Positions 1-11,440 are shown, counted from the stretch's first letter. The stretch: DNA of 64,000 nucleotides from Curtobacterium sp. VKM Ac-1376 (GCF_015351025.1 NZ_JADKRV010000006.1:62001-126000); one strand, 5' to 3'. Translations and numbers: made by a program. The notes: generated from the sequence alone by a model not told the origin.

Positions 1-388
1 GCCCGTCGGCGGAGACGATCTGCCACTCGACCGTGTAGCCGCCGGAGTCGCCGAGTGCGGCGGTCGTGGTCATCGACGGCCCCTCGATGTCGACGCAGCC
101 GTCCTCGTAGTACTTGCCATCGGGGCCGACGATCCGGAACGCGAAGCCCGAACCGGAGCCGCCGATGTCGAGCAGCTTGTCGTTCGTCGTGATGTCGAAG
201 GTCTTCGGCAGTGCGGTCAACGTGCCGCCGACCTCCGGGTCGGACGCGACCAGGTAGTTGTGCGCGCTGGCCGGGCCGGCGAGCCCGAGGACCGCACCAC
301 CGGCGATCGCGACGGCCACGGCGGTCCCGGCCACGAGCCTCCAGGCAGAGGGGCGCGGGCGGGACCGACGTGAGCCGCGCGGCGTCAT
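1..388 (-). CDS. copC: CopC-domain copper protein, 3' end cut by window edge
   Basis: Minus-strand gene starting at the ATG at 388; 129 codons are visible and the C-terminus lies beyond the left edge. The protein has an arginine-rich start, a hydrophobic signal segment (about residues 18-40) and a likely Ala-x-Ala cleavage site. The mature protein then begins HNYLVASDPEVGG, with His43 as the expected N-terminal copper ligand of CopC/YobA proteins. The rest reads as a beta-sandwich. The ATG overlaps the upstream ycnI stop as ATGA, so the two are translationally coupled. Family knowledge: exported periplasm-type copper binding or delivery, often followed by a CopD membrane domain, which cannot be checked here. 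Family assignment is firm; exact role is inferred. Confidence 0.8.
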   Translation of the reverse strand, partial: MTPRGSRRSRPRPSAWRLVAGTAVAVAIAGGAVLGLAGPASAHNYLVASDPEVGGTLTALPKTFDITTNDKLLDIGGSGSGFAFRIVGPDGKYYEDGCVDIEGPSMTTTAALGDSGGYTVEWQIVSADG

Positions 389-1113
389 TTGGCTGAGCTC
401 CGACGACGCGTGCTGGCGACCGCGACGACCAGGGCGACGGCACCGAGCACCAGGCCGCCGAGGCCGAGGAAACGGCCGACCAGGTCGGGGTCGGCGGGGG
501 CGGTCGCGGCGGCGGCCTCGGCCGTCGGGGTGGCGGCGATCGGGTCGCCGTCGTCGTCCGTGGCCGCGGCCGCGGTCAGGGTGATCGAGGGTGCCGGGTG
601 CTCGGGCTCGGCCTCGCCGGCGACCTGCTCCTGGTTCCACTTGACGCTGCCCGTCTCGCAGGTCTGGATCGCGGGGAACTCGACCAGGTCACCGGACTTG
701 CCGTCCGGAAGCGAGAACGAGAGCGCGAAGGTGTCGCGCTCGTCGGCGGGCAGCGGGGTCTTCGCGGTGTACGTGACGCTGGTGACGCGCTCGGCGGCCG
801 TCTCGGCGTGGTCCTCGTCCGATGCCGAGGCCGACGGGTCGGTGTAGGGCTCGGTCGCCTTCGTGATCGTCCAGTTCGGGTTCACGGTGGGCGTGACCTC
901 GATGACGGACTCCGGCACCTGGAACTCGATCTTCGTCGTGGGGGAGCCGTCGCAGCCGTGCGGGACCGAGAAGGTCGCCGTGGTGTACGAGCTCGCGGCG
1001 GTCGAGGTGGCCGTCGCGGACACGTGCGCACTGGCTGACGTGGCGCTGCCGAGGACGATGACGGCTGCGACACCGAGAGTGACGGCGCCGCCGGCGGCGA
1101 GACGCTTCTGCAT
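385..1113 (-). CDS. ycnI: YcnI-family (DUF1775) copper-binding membrane-anchored protein
   Basis: 242 aa. It has a signal peptide (residues 1-29) ending ASA, and the mature protein starts with His30, the residue expected to bind copper in YcnI proteins. The DUF1775 beta-sandwich covers about residues 30-175. A long Ala/Thr/Asp linker follows, then a C-terminal membrane helix (about 212-233) and an arginine-rich tail, so the protein is exported and anchored. The ATG at 1113 is preceded by GGAAGG. It overlaps the CopC-domain gene by 4 nt, giving a copper-handling operon. A perfect 15-bp palindrome lies about 20 bp upstream of the start and is the obvious operator candidate. Copper function is established for the family; metal response here is inferred. 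Confidence 0.85.
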   Translation of the reverse strand: MQKRLAAGGAVTLGVAAVIVLGSATSASAHVSATATSTAASSYTTATFSVPHGCDGSPTTKIEFQVPESVIEVTPTVNPNWTITKATEPYTDPSASASDEDHAETAAERVTSVTYTAKTPLPADERDTFALSFSLPDGKSGDLVEFPAIQTCETGSVKWNQEQVAGEAEPEHPAPSITLTAAAATDDDGDPIAATPTAEAAAATAPADPDLVGRFLGLGGLVLGAVALVVAVASTRRRSSAK

Positions 1114-1133
1114 GGGGTTCCTTCCGGGGTGGT

Positions 1134-1148
1134 TCTACAAGTTGTAGA
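1134..1148. promoter_or_regulatory. 15-bp palindrome upstream of ycnI, candidate metal-responsive operator
   Basis: TCTACAAGTTGTAGA is a perfect palindrome with a central G, 21 bp before the ycnI ATG, in an AT-rich spot unlike its surroundings. The half site TACA/TGTA resembles operators of the CopY/BlaI winged-helix family, but with a 3-nt rather than 2-nt centre. No regulator gene is visible nearby, so the cognate factor is unknown. Confidence 0.55.
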
Positions 1149-1335
1149 GAAGTCCCGCTCACCGTAGCAGGCTCGCACGCCCTGGGCGAACGCGCGGGCG
1201 GATACCGGAGGGGCATCGCGGTCGGTGTCACCGGTTGCGGTTAGGCTCGTGTCCACGACGGGGTGCCCACCAGCAGCGGTGCACCAGCGGTGGTGCGACA
1301 GCGCGGCCGGCATGTCCAATCAGGGAGGCACGGGA

Positions 1336-2616
<1,281 letters not shown>

Positions 2617-2632
2617 CGCTCCGGAACCACCG

Positions 2633-2674
2633 AACGGACACGGCACCACGGAATTCCGTGGTGCTGTGTCCGTT
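2633..2674. terminator. Bidirectional terminator between clpX and the M3 peptidase
   Basis: A 19-bp stem with one G.T wobble closes on an AATT loop, followed by TTT on the plus strand. It sits between the convergent clpX and peptidase stops. Confidence 0.85.
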
Positions 2675-2704
2675 TCGTGGAGCGGGGCCGACGCGCGCCG
2701 ACGC

Positions 2705-4729
2705 CTACTCGAGTCCGCGGCGCCGCAGCAGCGGGCCGACCTCGGCATCGCGGCCGCGGAAGTCCCGGTACGCCTCGAGCGGGTCCTTTGCCCCACCGAC
2801 GCCGAGCAGCCGTTCGGCGAACCGCCTGCCCGCCGACCGGTCCAGCCCGCCGTTCTCGCGGAACCACTCCACCGTGTCGGCGTCGAGCACCTCGGACCAG
2901 ATGTAGCCGTAGTAGCCGGCGTCGTACCCGCCCGAGAACGTGTGCGCGAAGTACGTCGACGAGTACCGCGGCGGCACGGCCTCGACGGCGATGCCGGCCG
3001 ACTCCAACGCCGAGCGCTCGAAGTCCTCGACGGACGTCACGGCGGCGGCCTCAGCAGAGGACAGGCGGTGCCACGCCTGGTCGAGCAGAGCCGCGGCGAG
3101 GTACTCGGTGGTCGAGAAGCCCTCGTTGAAGCCCGCCGAGTCGCTCAGGCCCAACACCAGCTCGGGCGGCAGTGGCGAGCCGGTCTCGTGGTGCTTGGCG
3201 TAGTTGGCGAGCACGGACGGCCACGACATCCACATCTCGTTCACCTGGCTCGGGAACTCGACGAAGTCGCGCTCCACGTTGGTGCCGGAGAACCGCGGGT
3301 AGGTGGTCCGGGCGATGAGGCCGTGCAGGGCGTGGCCGAACTCGTGGAAGAGCGTCTCGACCTCGTCCTGGATGAGCAGTGTGGGGGAGCCCGCCGCCGG
3401 CTTCGCGACGTTGAGGTTGTTCACGACGACCGGCAGGGTGCCGAGCAGTTCGGACTGCTCGACGACAGGGTTCATCCACGCACCGCCGCGCTTGCCGTCG
3501 CGCGTGTACAGGTCGAGCAGGTACAGCCCGACGGGCTCGCCGTCCTCGTCGGTGACCTCGAAGACCCGGACCTCGTCGTTGTAGCCGTGCAGGTCGGGTC
3601 GCTCCGTGAAGGTCAGGCCGTACAGGGCACCGGCGGCGTGGAAGACGCCGTCGTGCAGCACACGGTCGGCTTCGAAGTACGGGCGGAGCGCCGAACTGTC
3701 CGCGGCGAACTGCTCGCCCCGGAGGATCTCGGTGGCGTACGCCCAGTCCCACGACTCGACGTCGAATCCGACCGTGCGCGACCTGACGGCCCGCTCGTCG
3801 TCGGCGTTCCGGGCGGCGGCACCGACGAGCGAGGACAGCAGCCCGTCGACGGCCTCCGGGGTCTTCGCGGTCTCGTCGGCCGTGACGACGGCGGCGTGGT
3901 TCGGGAACCCGAGCAGCTCCGCTCGCTCGGCTCGGAGTCGCACGATGCGGAGCAGGACCGCACGGTTGTCGTACTGGTTGCCGCGTCGGCCGCGGGCGAG
4001 CGAGGCACGCATGACCCGCTCGCGCAGGTCGCGGTTCGCGAGCGACGACAGCCACGGGTGTCCGGTGTAGAGCGGCAGCGTGATGAGCCAACCGTCGAGC
4101 CCGCGGTCGGCGCCGGCACCGGCGGCGGCGGACTTCGCGCCCTCGTCGAGGCCCTCGAGCTCGGCCTCGTCCGTGATGTGCACGGCGGAGTCGTTCGTGT
4201 CCTCGAGCAGGTTGCGCTCGAACGTCGTGGTGAGCGTGGACAGTTCCTGGTTGATCGCGGTGAGGCGTTCCTTGCCCGCGTCGTCGAGGGCCGCGCCCGC
4301 CAGGGTCATCTCGGCGTGGGTCCGCTCGACCAGTCGCAGCGCCTCACCGGTCAGCCCGGCGGCCTCGGCACCGTCGAGCACCGACTGCACGCGGGCGTAC
4401 AGGCGGGAGTCGAGCGTGATCGCGTCGCGGTGGGCGGCGAGGAGCGGCGAGACCTCGGCCTCGAGGTCGTGCAGCTCGGGCGTGGAGTCCGCAGAGGACA
4501 GCGTGAAGAACACGTGGCTGACGCGGGTCAGCAGCTGCCCGGATCGCTCGAGGGCGACGAGGGTGTTCTCGACCGTCGGGGCGTCCGGGTCGGTGGCGAT
4601 GGCCTCGACCTCGGCGCGCTGCTCGGCCATGCCGGCTTCGAACGCCGGTCGGTAGTGCTCGAGTCGCACGTCGCCGAAGGGCGGCAGGGCGTAGGGGAGG
4701 GTGCTCGGGACGTCGAACGGGGTTGCCAT
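2705..4729 (-). CDS. M3-family zinc oligopeptidase (Dcp/oligopeptidase A-like)
   Basis: 674 aa, matching cytosolic M3A peptidases. The catalytic motif HEFGH is at 462-466 (zinc ligands His462 and His466, general base Glu463) and the third ligand is Glu491 in DFVEFPSQ. The C-terminal [16 protein letters not shown] segment is the substrate-binding loop typical of peptidyl-dipeptidase Dcp and oligopeptidase A. There is no signal peptide. It likely degrades short peptides, possibly downstream of ClpXP. TAGGGT lies exactly 6 nt before the ATG and there is no good Shine-Dalgarno, so the mRNA may be leaderless. Dcp versus OpdA cannot be decided from sequence alone. Confidence 0.92.
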   Translation of the reverse strand: MATPFDVPSTLPYALPPFGDVRLEHYRPAFEAGMAEQRAEVEAIATDPDAPTVENTLVALERSGQLLTRVSHVFFTLSSADSTPELHDLEAEVSPLLAAHRDAITLDSRLYARVQSVLDGAEAAGLTGEALRLVERTHAEMTLAGAALDDAGKERLTAINQELSTLTTTFERNLLEDTNDSAVHITDEAELEGLDEGAKSAAAGAGADRGLDGWLITLPLYTGHPWLSSLANRDLRERVMRASLARGRRGNQYDNRAVLLRIVRLRAERAELLGFPNHAAVVTADETAKTPEAVDGLLSSLVGAAARNADDERAVRSRTVGFDVESWDWAYATEILRGEQFAADSSALRPYFEADRVLHDGVFHAAGALYGLTFTERPDLHGYNDEVRVFEVTDEDGEPVGLYLLDLYTRDGKRGGAWMNPVVEQSELLGTLPVVVNNLNVAKPAAGSPTLLIQDEVETLFHEFGHALHGLIARTTYPRFSGTNVERDFVEFPSQVNEMWMSWPSVLANYAKHHETGSPLPPELVLGLSDSAGFNEGFSTTEYLAAALLDQAWHRLSSAEAAAVTSVEDFERSALESAGIAVEAVPPRYSSTYFAHTFSGGYDAGYYGYIWSEVLDADTVEWFRENGGLDRSAGRRFAERLLGVGGAKDPLEAYRDFRGRDAEVGPLLRRRGLE

Positions 4730-4895
4730 CTGCCCACCCTATGCACGGGCGCGCGGGTGCGTTCCTTCCCATGACGCCCGGACTGGGAAGCGGATTCGGG
4801 TGTACCTGGTCGAAAGAACCGAGCCGGTACGCCCGGAACGACCAGGTACGCCCGGGATGACCCGGCAAGCGCCCCGCGCCCGGCGCGACCAACGG

Positions 4896-4941
4896 GCGGA
4901 CGGGAGGCCCGTGGCGGCACCACCGCGGGCCTCCCGTCCGC
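4896..4941. terminator. 19-bp hairpin after the TetR gene
   Basis: GCGGACGGGAGGCCCG pairs with CGGGCCTCCCGTCCGC with one wobble and an 8-nt loop. It lies just beyond the TetR stop (minus strand). A second, weaker inverted repeat (GTACCTGGTCG at 4802-4812 and its complement at 4839-4849) lies between this hairpin and the peptidase start. Confidence 0.7.
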
Positions 4942-4954
4942 ACCGTGGCGCGTG

Positions 4955-5536
4955 TCAGCGGGTGGCGGCGTCGATCAGGGTCTCGGCGGCGCGACGCGCC
5001 TGGGCGGCCGGCGCCGTGGTGCCGGCGATGGCGGCCGTGGTCTGCGCGCCCTCCGCCAGGAGCGCCAGCTGCGCGGCGAGGTCCTCAGCCCGGTCCGGAT
5101 CGGCGACGACCTCGGCGGTGAGACCCTGGATGAACCGCTGGAACGAGTTCTTGTGCTGCCGCGCGATCTCGGCGACCGCGGGCGAGGTGGCGCCGAGCTC
5201 GCCGAAGGCGTTGATGAAGCCGCACCCTCGGAACGTGTCGTCGGCGAACCAGGACTCCAGGAATTCGTACACGGCGAGCAGCTTGGCGAGCGGGGTCGCC
5301 GCAGCGTCGACCGCACCGTGCACACCCTGCTCCCAGATGTCGTGCCGGCCGGCCAGGACAGCGGCGATGAGCTGCTCCTTGCCGGGGAAGGCCGCGTACA
5401 GCTTCTTGAGCGACACCCCTGCGCCCGTGCGGATCTCGTCCATGCCGACCGCCTGGATGCCGCGCGCGTAGAACAGCTGGTCGGCGACCTCGACGATGTG
5501 CGCCCGGACGTCCGGCTCGATGGTGCTGGTGGCCAT
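4955..5536 (-). CDS. TetR-family repressor controlling the adjacent hydrolase
   Basis: 193 aa. The N-terminal TetR helix-turn-helix (about residues 10-55) includes the recognition region GAGVSLKKLYAAFPGKEQL. The C-terminal part is a helical ligand and dimer domain with the TetR_C pattern of AcrR/NemR-like regulators. ATG 5536 fits the domain; the frame stays open upstream to 5701, but that would run through the operators and into the divergent hydrolase start. Two near-identical palindromes lie in the 124-bp gap shared with the hydrolase, which makes autorepression and control of the hydrolase very likely. The inducer is unknown. Confidence 0.9.
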   Translation of the reverse strand: MATSTIEPDVRAHIVEVADQLFYARGIQAVGMDEIRTGAGVSLKKLYAAFPGKEQLIAAVLAGRHDIWEQGVHGAVDAAATPLAKLLAVYEFLESWFADDTFRGCGFINAFGELGATSPAVAEIARQHKNSFQRFIQGLTAEVVADPDRAEDLAAQLALLAEGAQTTAAIAGTTAPAAQARRAAETLIDAATR

Positions 5537-5558
5537 GTGTGTGTACCCCGTTCCCTGA

Positions 5559-6500
<942 letters not shown>

Positions 6501-6546
6501 TCCCTCGGCGACCACGCGGGCGCGCCCTTCTGAGGCCACCCGCATC

Positions 6547-6596
6547 GTGAGCAGAAATGGTCGGGTTCCCATGGGGACCCGACCATTTCTGCTCAC
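6547..6596. terminator. 50-bp near-perfect palindrome, copy 1 of the AGAAATGGTCGGG repeat
   Basis: Left arm GTGAGCAGAAATGGTCGGGT is repeated as its exact complement on the right, with only one wobble near the apex. It lies between the convergent hydrolase and the 6637-6888 gene. A second copy is at 58102-58152. Confidence 0.8.
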
Positions 6597-6636
6597 CACG
6601 CGAGGCGCGAGGCGCGCGGCACGTGCCGAGGCGGCG

Positions 6637-6888
6637 CTAGTCCTCTTCGCCCGCGTCGTCCGGGTTCGTGACCTGCGCGTGTCCGGCATCGTCGAGGTGG
6701 ATCGCGGTGCCGTCGTCGAGTTCGACGATCGGCTTGCCCTCGAGGAACGTCAGGGTCCAGCCCCAGGTCCCGGTGTCCACGGACTCCGCCGCGAGTTCGT
6801 CCTCGACCCCCCGCACGGCGACGACCATCGCCTCGGGCAGTCGCGCAGGCGGCTCCCCACCCACGTTCCAGCGTGTGCCCAACTGCAT
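6637..6888 (-). CDS. Small conserved acidic protein downstream of valS
   Basis: 83 aa, acidic, with a Trp-rich centre (WGWTLTFLEGKPIVELDDG) and an Asp/Glu-rich tail; no membrane segment and no recognisable domain. The ATG is preceded by GGAGG at good spacing. It lies 44 nt after valS on the same strand, so it is probably co-transcribed. I do not recognise a function. Codon use and the clear ribosome site support a real gene rather than a shadow. Confidence 0.75.
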   Translation of the reverse strand: MQLGTRWNVGGEPPARLPEAMVVAVRGVEDELAAESVDTGTWGWTLTFLEGKPIVELDDGTAIHLDDAGHAQVTNPDDAGEED

Positions 6889-6932
6889 CCGTGCCTCCAG
6901 TCCGTCGTGCCGACCCCGTCGCGGACGTGACG

Positions 6933-9527
6933 TTACGCCTGCTGCTCCGCGAGCTCGATCTCGACGACCTCGAGCGCCTCGCCGTCTGTGAACGAGAGGT
7001 CCTCGATACGGCCGACGGCCGCCAGGTCGACCGCCGCGCGCTCGATGAGCGCCCGCGTCTCCACCGGTGCCGCGACCACGGCACGCGTGACGGGCGTCTT
7101 CTGGGATGCCTTCGCCTGCGTCTTCGCGCCACGGATCCCGATCAGCGCCTGTCCGACGGCCGCGAGCAGCCCGGTGGGGGCCGCATCGGTGGGCAGGTCG
7201 GCCGCGGTCGGCCAGGAGGCCCGGTGCACGCTGGTGTCGTGGGTCCAGGCCCACACCTCTTCCGTCGCGTACGGGAGGAACGGTGCGAGCAGTCGGAGCA
7301 GCACGTCGATCGCGCCGCGCAGCGCCAGGACGGCACTCGCCTGCGTCTCGTGCGTCGCGTCCGCCGCGGTGCCGTAGGCGCGCTCCTTCACGAGCTCGAG
7401 GTAGTCGTCGCAGAACGTCCAGAAGAAGCGCTCGGTGATCTCGAGGGCACGGGCGTGGTCGAAGCCGTCGAACGCCGCGGTGGCCTGCTCGACGACCGAA
7501 CCGAGCTCGGCGAGCATGTCGACGTCGAGGGCCTCGGTGACGCTCGTGGCACCCTCGGGCAGCGGGAAGCCGTAGACGAACTTCGCCGCGTTGAGCACCT
7601 TGATCGCCAGACGACGGCCGACCTTGATCTGCTTCGGGTTCTGCGGGTCGAACGCCGCGTCGGTGCCGAGCTTCGACGAGGCCGCCCAGTAGCGGACCGC
7701 GTCGGCGCCGTGCTGCTCGAGGATCGACAGCGGCGTGACGACGTTGCCCTTCGACTTCGACATCTTCTTGCGGTCGGGGTCGACGATGAAGCCGGAGATG
7801 GAGGCGTGCTTCCACGGCACCACGTCGGCCTCGAGCTGGCTGCGGAGCACCGTCGTGAACAGCCACGTTCGGATGATGTCCTGCGCCTGCGGGCGGACGT
7901 CGTACGGGTACAACAGGTCGTACAGGGCCGGGTCGGTCTCCCACTTGCCCGCGAGCTGCGGGGTGAGCGACGAGGTCGCCCAGGTGTCCATGACGTCGAG
8001 CTCACCCTGGAACCCGCCGGGCACGCCGCGCTGGTCCTCGGTGAAGCCGGGCGCGGGCTCGGAGGCCGGATCGACGGGCAGCTGGGCCTCGGTCGGCACG
8101 ATCGGCTGGTCGAACACCGGGTTGCCGTCGGCGTCGAGCGGGTACCAGACCGGCAGCGGCACGCCGAAGAAGCGCTGGCGCGAGATGAGCCAGTCGCCGG
8201 ACAGGCCGCCGACCCAGTTGTCGTACCGGACGCGCATGAAGTCCGGGTGGAACGCGATCTCCTCGCCGCGCTGCCGGAGCGTGCTCTTCAGCTGCTCGTC
8301 GCGCGCGCCGTTGACGATGTACCACTGGCGGGTCGACACGATCTCGAGGGGCTTGTCGCCCTTCTCGAAGAACTTCACCGGGTGCTGGATGGTCGTGACG
8401 TCGCCGATCAGCTCGCCGGACTCGGTCAGCGCGTCGACGACGACCTTCTTGGCAGAGAACACCGTCTTGCCGGCCATCTCGGCGTAGAGCTCCTGGCCAT
8501 TCGACGACTCGATCCAGGCGGGCTCGTCCGAGCGGACACGGCCGTCGAAGCCGATGATCGCGCGGTTCGGCAGCTGCAGCTCGCGCCACCAGACGACGTC
8601 GGTGGTGTCACCGAAGGTGCAGACCATCGCGATGCCGGCGCCCTTGTCCTTCTGCGCCAGGTGGTGCGCGAGCACCGGGACCTCGACGTCGAACAGGGGG
8701 GAGCGCACGGTGGAGCCGAAGAGGTCCTGGAACCGCTCGTCGTCCGGGTGCGCCACCAGGGCGACGCAGGCGGGAAGCAGCTCGGGGCGGGTGGTCTGGA
8801 TCACGACGTCGTCGCCGCCGTCGGTGCGGTGGAAGGCGATGCCGTGGTACGCGCCGGGCATCTCCTTGTCCTCGAGCTCGGCCTGCGCGACCGCGGTGCG
8901 GAACGTGACGTCCCACAGGGTCGGGGCGTCGGCCTGGTAGGCCTCGCCGCGCTCGAGGTTGCGGAGGAAGGCGCGCTGCGCGCTCGCCCGCGAGGTGTCG
9001 TCGATGGTGCGGTACGACTGGGTCCAGTCGACCGACAGGCCGAGCGTGCGGAAGAGCTCCTCGAACTGCTGCTCGTCCTGCACGGTCAGCCGCTCGCACA
9101 GCTCGATGAAGTTGCGGCGCGACACCGGCAGCTGGTCGGCGGCCTTCGAGGACTTGCCGTCGCCGCCCTCGAACGGCGGCGTGAAGTCGGGGTCGTACGG
9201 AAGCGTCGGGTCGCAACGGACGCCGTAGTAGTTCTGCACGCGGCGCTCGGTGGGCAGACCGTTGTCGTCCCAGCCCATCGGGTAGAAGACGTGCTTGCCG
9301 CGCATGCGCTCGAACCGGGCCTTGAGGTCCGTGTGCGTGTACGAGAACACGTGACCGATGTGGAGCGAACCGGAGGCGGTGGGCGGCGGGGTGTCGATCG
9401 ACCAGACGGCGTCGCGGTGACCGGCGGCGTCACGGTCGAAGCGGTACGTGCCGTCCTGTTCCCAGACGGGCCCCCAGACCTGCTCCAGTCCGTCGACGCT
9501 CGGCTTCTCGGGCATGGGTTTGGTCAT
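6933..9527 (-). CDS. valS: Valyl-tRNA synthetase (short, archaeal-like form)
   Basis: 864 aa class Ia synthetase. HIGH is at 56-59 and KMSKS at 588-592; an editing domain lies between them, and the N-terminal WDDNGLPTERRVQNYYGVRCD region is typical of the ValRS form shared by archaea and many actinobacteria. The long C-terminal coiled coil of E. coli-type ValRS is absent, and the protein ends soon after the anticodon-binding domain. ATG 9527 has GGAAGG upstream. It is divergent from proP across 267 bp, where no T-box is evident. It charges tRNA-Val and is essential. Confidence 0.97.
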   Translation of the reverse strand: MTKPMPEKPSVDGLEQVWGPVWEQDGTYRFDRDAAGHRDAVWSIDTPPPTASGSLHIGHVFSYTHTDLKARFERMRGKHVFYPMGWDDNGLPTERRVQNYYGVRCDPTLPYDPDFTPPFEGGDGKSSKAADQLPVSRRNFIELCERLTVQDEQQFEELFRTLGLSVDWTQSYRTIDDTSRASAQRAFLRNLERGEAYQADAPTLWDVTFRTAVAQAELEDKEMPGAYHGIAFHRTDGGDDVVIQTTRPELLPACVALVAHPDDERFQDLFGSTVRSPLFDVEVPVLAHHLAQKDKGAGIAMVCTFGDTTDVVWWRELQLPNRAIIGFDGRVRSDEPAWIESSNGQELYAEMAGKTVFSAKKVVVDALTESGELIGDVTTIQHPVKFFEKGDKPLEIVSTRQWYIVNGARDEQLKSTLRQRGEEIAFHPDFMRVRYDNWVGGLSGDWLISRQRFFGVPLPVWYPLDADGNPVFDQPIVPTEAQLPVDPASEPAPGFTEDQRGVPGGFQGELDVMDTWATSSLTPQLAGKWETDPALYDLLYPYDVRPQAQDIIRTWLFTTVLRSQLEADVVPWKHASISGFIVDPDRKKMSKSKGNVVTPLSILEQHGADAVRYWAASSKLGTDAAFDPQNPKQIKVGRRLAIKVLNAAKFVYGFPLPEGATSVTEALDVDMLAELGSVVEQATAAFDGFDHARALEITERFFWTFCDDYLELVKERAYGTAADATHETQASAVLALRGAIDVLLRLLAPFLPYATEEVWAWTHDTSVHRASWPTAADLPTDAAPTGLLAAVGQALIGIRGAKTQAKASQKTPVTRAVVAAPVETRALIERAAVDLAAVGRIEDLSFTDGEALEVVEIELAEQQA

Positions 9528-9794
9528 GGGTGTGCCTTCCGTACGTGTGTGCGGCACCGAGTCCGTGATGAGGTGCCTGAGTGTTGCGCGCCTGACGCGC
9601 GGTGCCCCAATCGTAGCGGCCGTCCAAGGCGGTCCGGCGTAGCGTCCGAGCACCGACCAGCACACCGACCTCTCGGACACGCTGGCCGCCTGGTAGTCTG
9701 TCGGGGTTTGTCCGGCGAGCGCGAGGTTCGCAGGAGCTGCAAGGTCGCCGTCCGCCGGACGCCCGAAGGACGCACCGCACACCGGAGGAACGAC

Positions 9795-11360
9795 TTGGCA
9801 CCGAACAACGCACCCCACCCGCACGGCGATCGGCCGGTTCGCGCGAAGGGCGCCGCGAAGCGCGCTCGTCGCGACCTCACCGAGGACGACGTCACCGTCG
9901 TCGAGGAATCGCTGCTCAAGCGTGCCGTCGCGGCGGCCGCGCTCGGCAACGCCATGGAGTGGTTCGACTTCGGCATCTTCGCGTACCTGACCGTCACGAT
10001 CTCGCAGGTGTTCCTGCCCCAGGGTGACCCGGCGGCGAACATCGTGGCGACGTTCGGCTTCTTCGCGGCGGCGTTCATCGTCCGACCCATCGGCGGCGCC
10101 GTCTTCGGCCCGATCGGCGACAGGATCGGCCGACAGAAGGTCCTCGCGCTGACGATGATCCTGATGGCCGCCGGCACGCTCATGATCGGCCTGATCCCGT
10201 CCTACGACTCGATCGGCTTCTGGGCGCCGGTCCTGCTGCTCGTCGCCCGCTTCGTGCAGGGCTTCTCGACCGGCGGGGAGTACGGCGGTGCCGCGACCTT
10301 CATCGCCGAGTACTCGCCGGACAAGCGCCGCGGGTTCATGGGCTCGTGGCTCGAGTTCGGCACGCTCGCCGGGTACGTGCTCGGCGCGTCGATCGTCACG
10401 GGCCTGCAGTTCGGGCTGTCCGAGGACGCCCTGCTCAGCTGGGGCTGGCGCATCCCGTTCATCATCGCCGGCCCGCTCGGCCTCATCGGTCTCTACCTCC
10501 GCCTGAAGCTCGAGGAGACCCCGGCCTTCCAGAAGCAGCAGGAGCAGGCCGCCGAGCGCGAGGGGCAGAAGACACCGTTCCTCAAGCTCTTCGCGGAGAA
10601 CTGGCGCTCGCTCATCATCTGCATCGGCCTGGTCCTGGTCTTCAACGTGACGGACTACATGCTGCTGTCGTACATGCCGACCTACCTCGAGCAGAACCTC
10701 GGCCAGAGCGCCACGTTCGGGCTCATCCTGATCGTCGTCGTGATGCTGCTCATGATGGTCGTCATCACCTTCGGAGGCCGGCTGTCCGACCGGTTCGGTC
10801 GCCGACCGGTGCTCGCCGCCGGCTGCGTCGGCTTCATCCTGCTGTCCTGGCCGGCCCTCAAGCTCGTCCAGACGGGCACGGGCATCGGGGTGTTCGCCGG
10901 GCTCCTGATCCTCGGGGTCGTGCTCGTCACCTTCACCTCGACCATGCCGTCGACGCTGCCCGCGCTGTTCCCGACGATCATCCGCTACGGCGCCCTGGCG
11001 ATCGCGTTCAACGTGTCGGTGTCGCTCTTCGGAGGGACGACCCCGCTCGCGACCGCCGCGCTCATCAACGCCGCGAAGGACGCCGGGTACGGCTGGGCCG
11101 AGGACATCCCCGCGTTCTACCTGATGCTGGCCGCCGTGATCGGTCTGGTCGCGGTGTACTTCACGAAGGAGACCGCCTCGTCCCCGCTGATGGGCTCCGG
11201 CCCGACGGTCGGCTCCGAGGACGAGATCGCCGGCGTCATCGAGGACTACAACGACCCGACGTCGGAGCTCGCGCAGTCCGACTGGGCCAAGGACTTCTCG
11301 ACGAGCGAGATCCCGATCATCTCGGCCGACGCCGCCCGCAAGGAGCCCTCCGGCTCCTGA
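9795..11360 (+). CDS. proP: ProP-like MFS osmolyte (proline/betaine) symporter
   Basis: 521 aa, 12 predicted membrane helices, metabolite:H+ symporter family. It follows E. coli ProP closely: the first helix begins GNAMEWFDFG, then a GDRIGRQK loop, GGEYGGA and RRGFMGSWLEFG segments, the GRLSDRFGRRP loop, and FPTIIRYGALAIAFN. The C-terminal tail is acidic and lacks the antiparallel coiled coil of E. coli ProP, so osmosensing may differ. The start is TTG at 9795, supported by GGAGGAA five bases upstream and by the lack of a better start. A TAGTCT -10-like hexamer occurs near 9693. Substrate is inferred from family similarity. Confidence 0.88.
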   Translation: MAPNNAPHPHGDRPVRAKGAAKRARRDLTEDDVTVVEESLLKRAVAAAALGNAMEWFDFGIFAYLTVTISQVFLPQGDPAANIVATFGFFAAAFIVRPIGGAVFGPIGDRIGRQKVLALTMILMAAGTLMIGLIPSYDSIGFWAPVLLLVARFVQGFSTGGEYGGAATFIAEYSPDKRRGFMGSWLEFGTLAGYVLGASIVTGLQFGLSEDALLSWGWRIPFIIAGPLGLIGLYLRLKLEETPAFQKQQEQAAEREGQKTPFLKLFAENWRSLIICIGLVLVFNVTDYMLLSYMPTYLEQNLGQSATFGLILIVVVMLLMMVVITFGGRLSDRFGRRPVLAAGCVGFILLSWPALKLVQTGTGIGVFAGLLILGVVLVTFTSTMPSTLPALFPTIIRYGALAIAFNVSVSLFGGTTPLATAALINAAKDAGYGWAEDIPAFYLMLAAVIGLVAVYFTKETASSPLMGSGPTVGSEDEIAGVIEDYNDPTSELAQSDWAKDFSTSEIPIISADAARKEPSGS

Positions 11361-11385
11361 CCACGGGGCCGCCCCGCGGCAACCC

Positions 11386-11440
11386 GGCCTGGAGGCCCGG
11401 CGCACGTTCCGTCTCGGAACGCGCGCCGGGCCTCCAGGCG
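11386..11440. terminator. 17-bp stem terminator after proP
   Basis: GCCTGGAGGCCCGGCGC (11387-11403) pairs perfectly with 11423-11439; the loop has its own GTTCCG/CGGAAC stem. The right arm recurs exactly at 31525-31541. Confidence 0.8.

Noticed and set aside
1225-1335. 37-codon N-terminal extension of ClpX
   Set aside because: Residues have no family similarity, and a good Shine-Dalgarno precedes the internal ATG at 1336.
9528-9794. T-box upstream of valS
   Set aside because: No specifier context or TGG-containing T-box core is visible in the gap.
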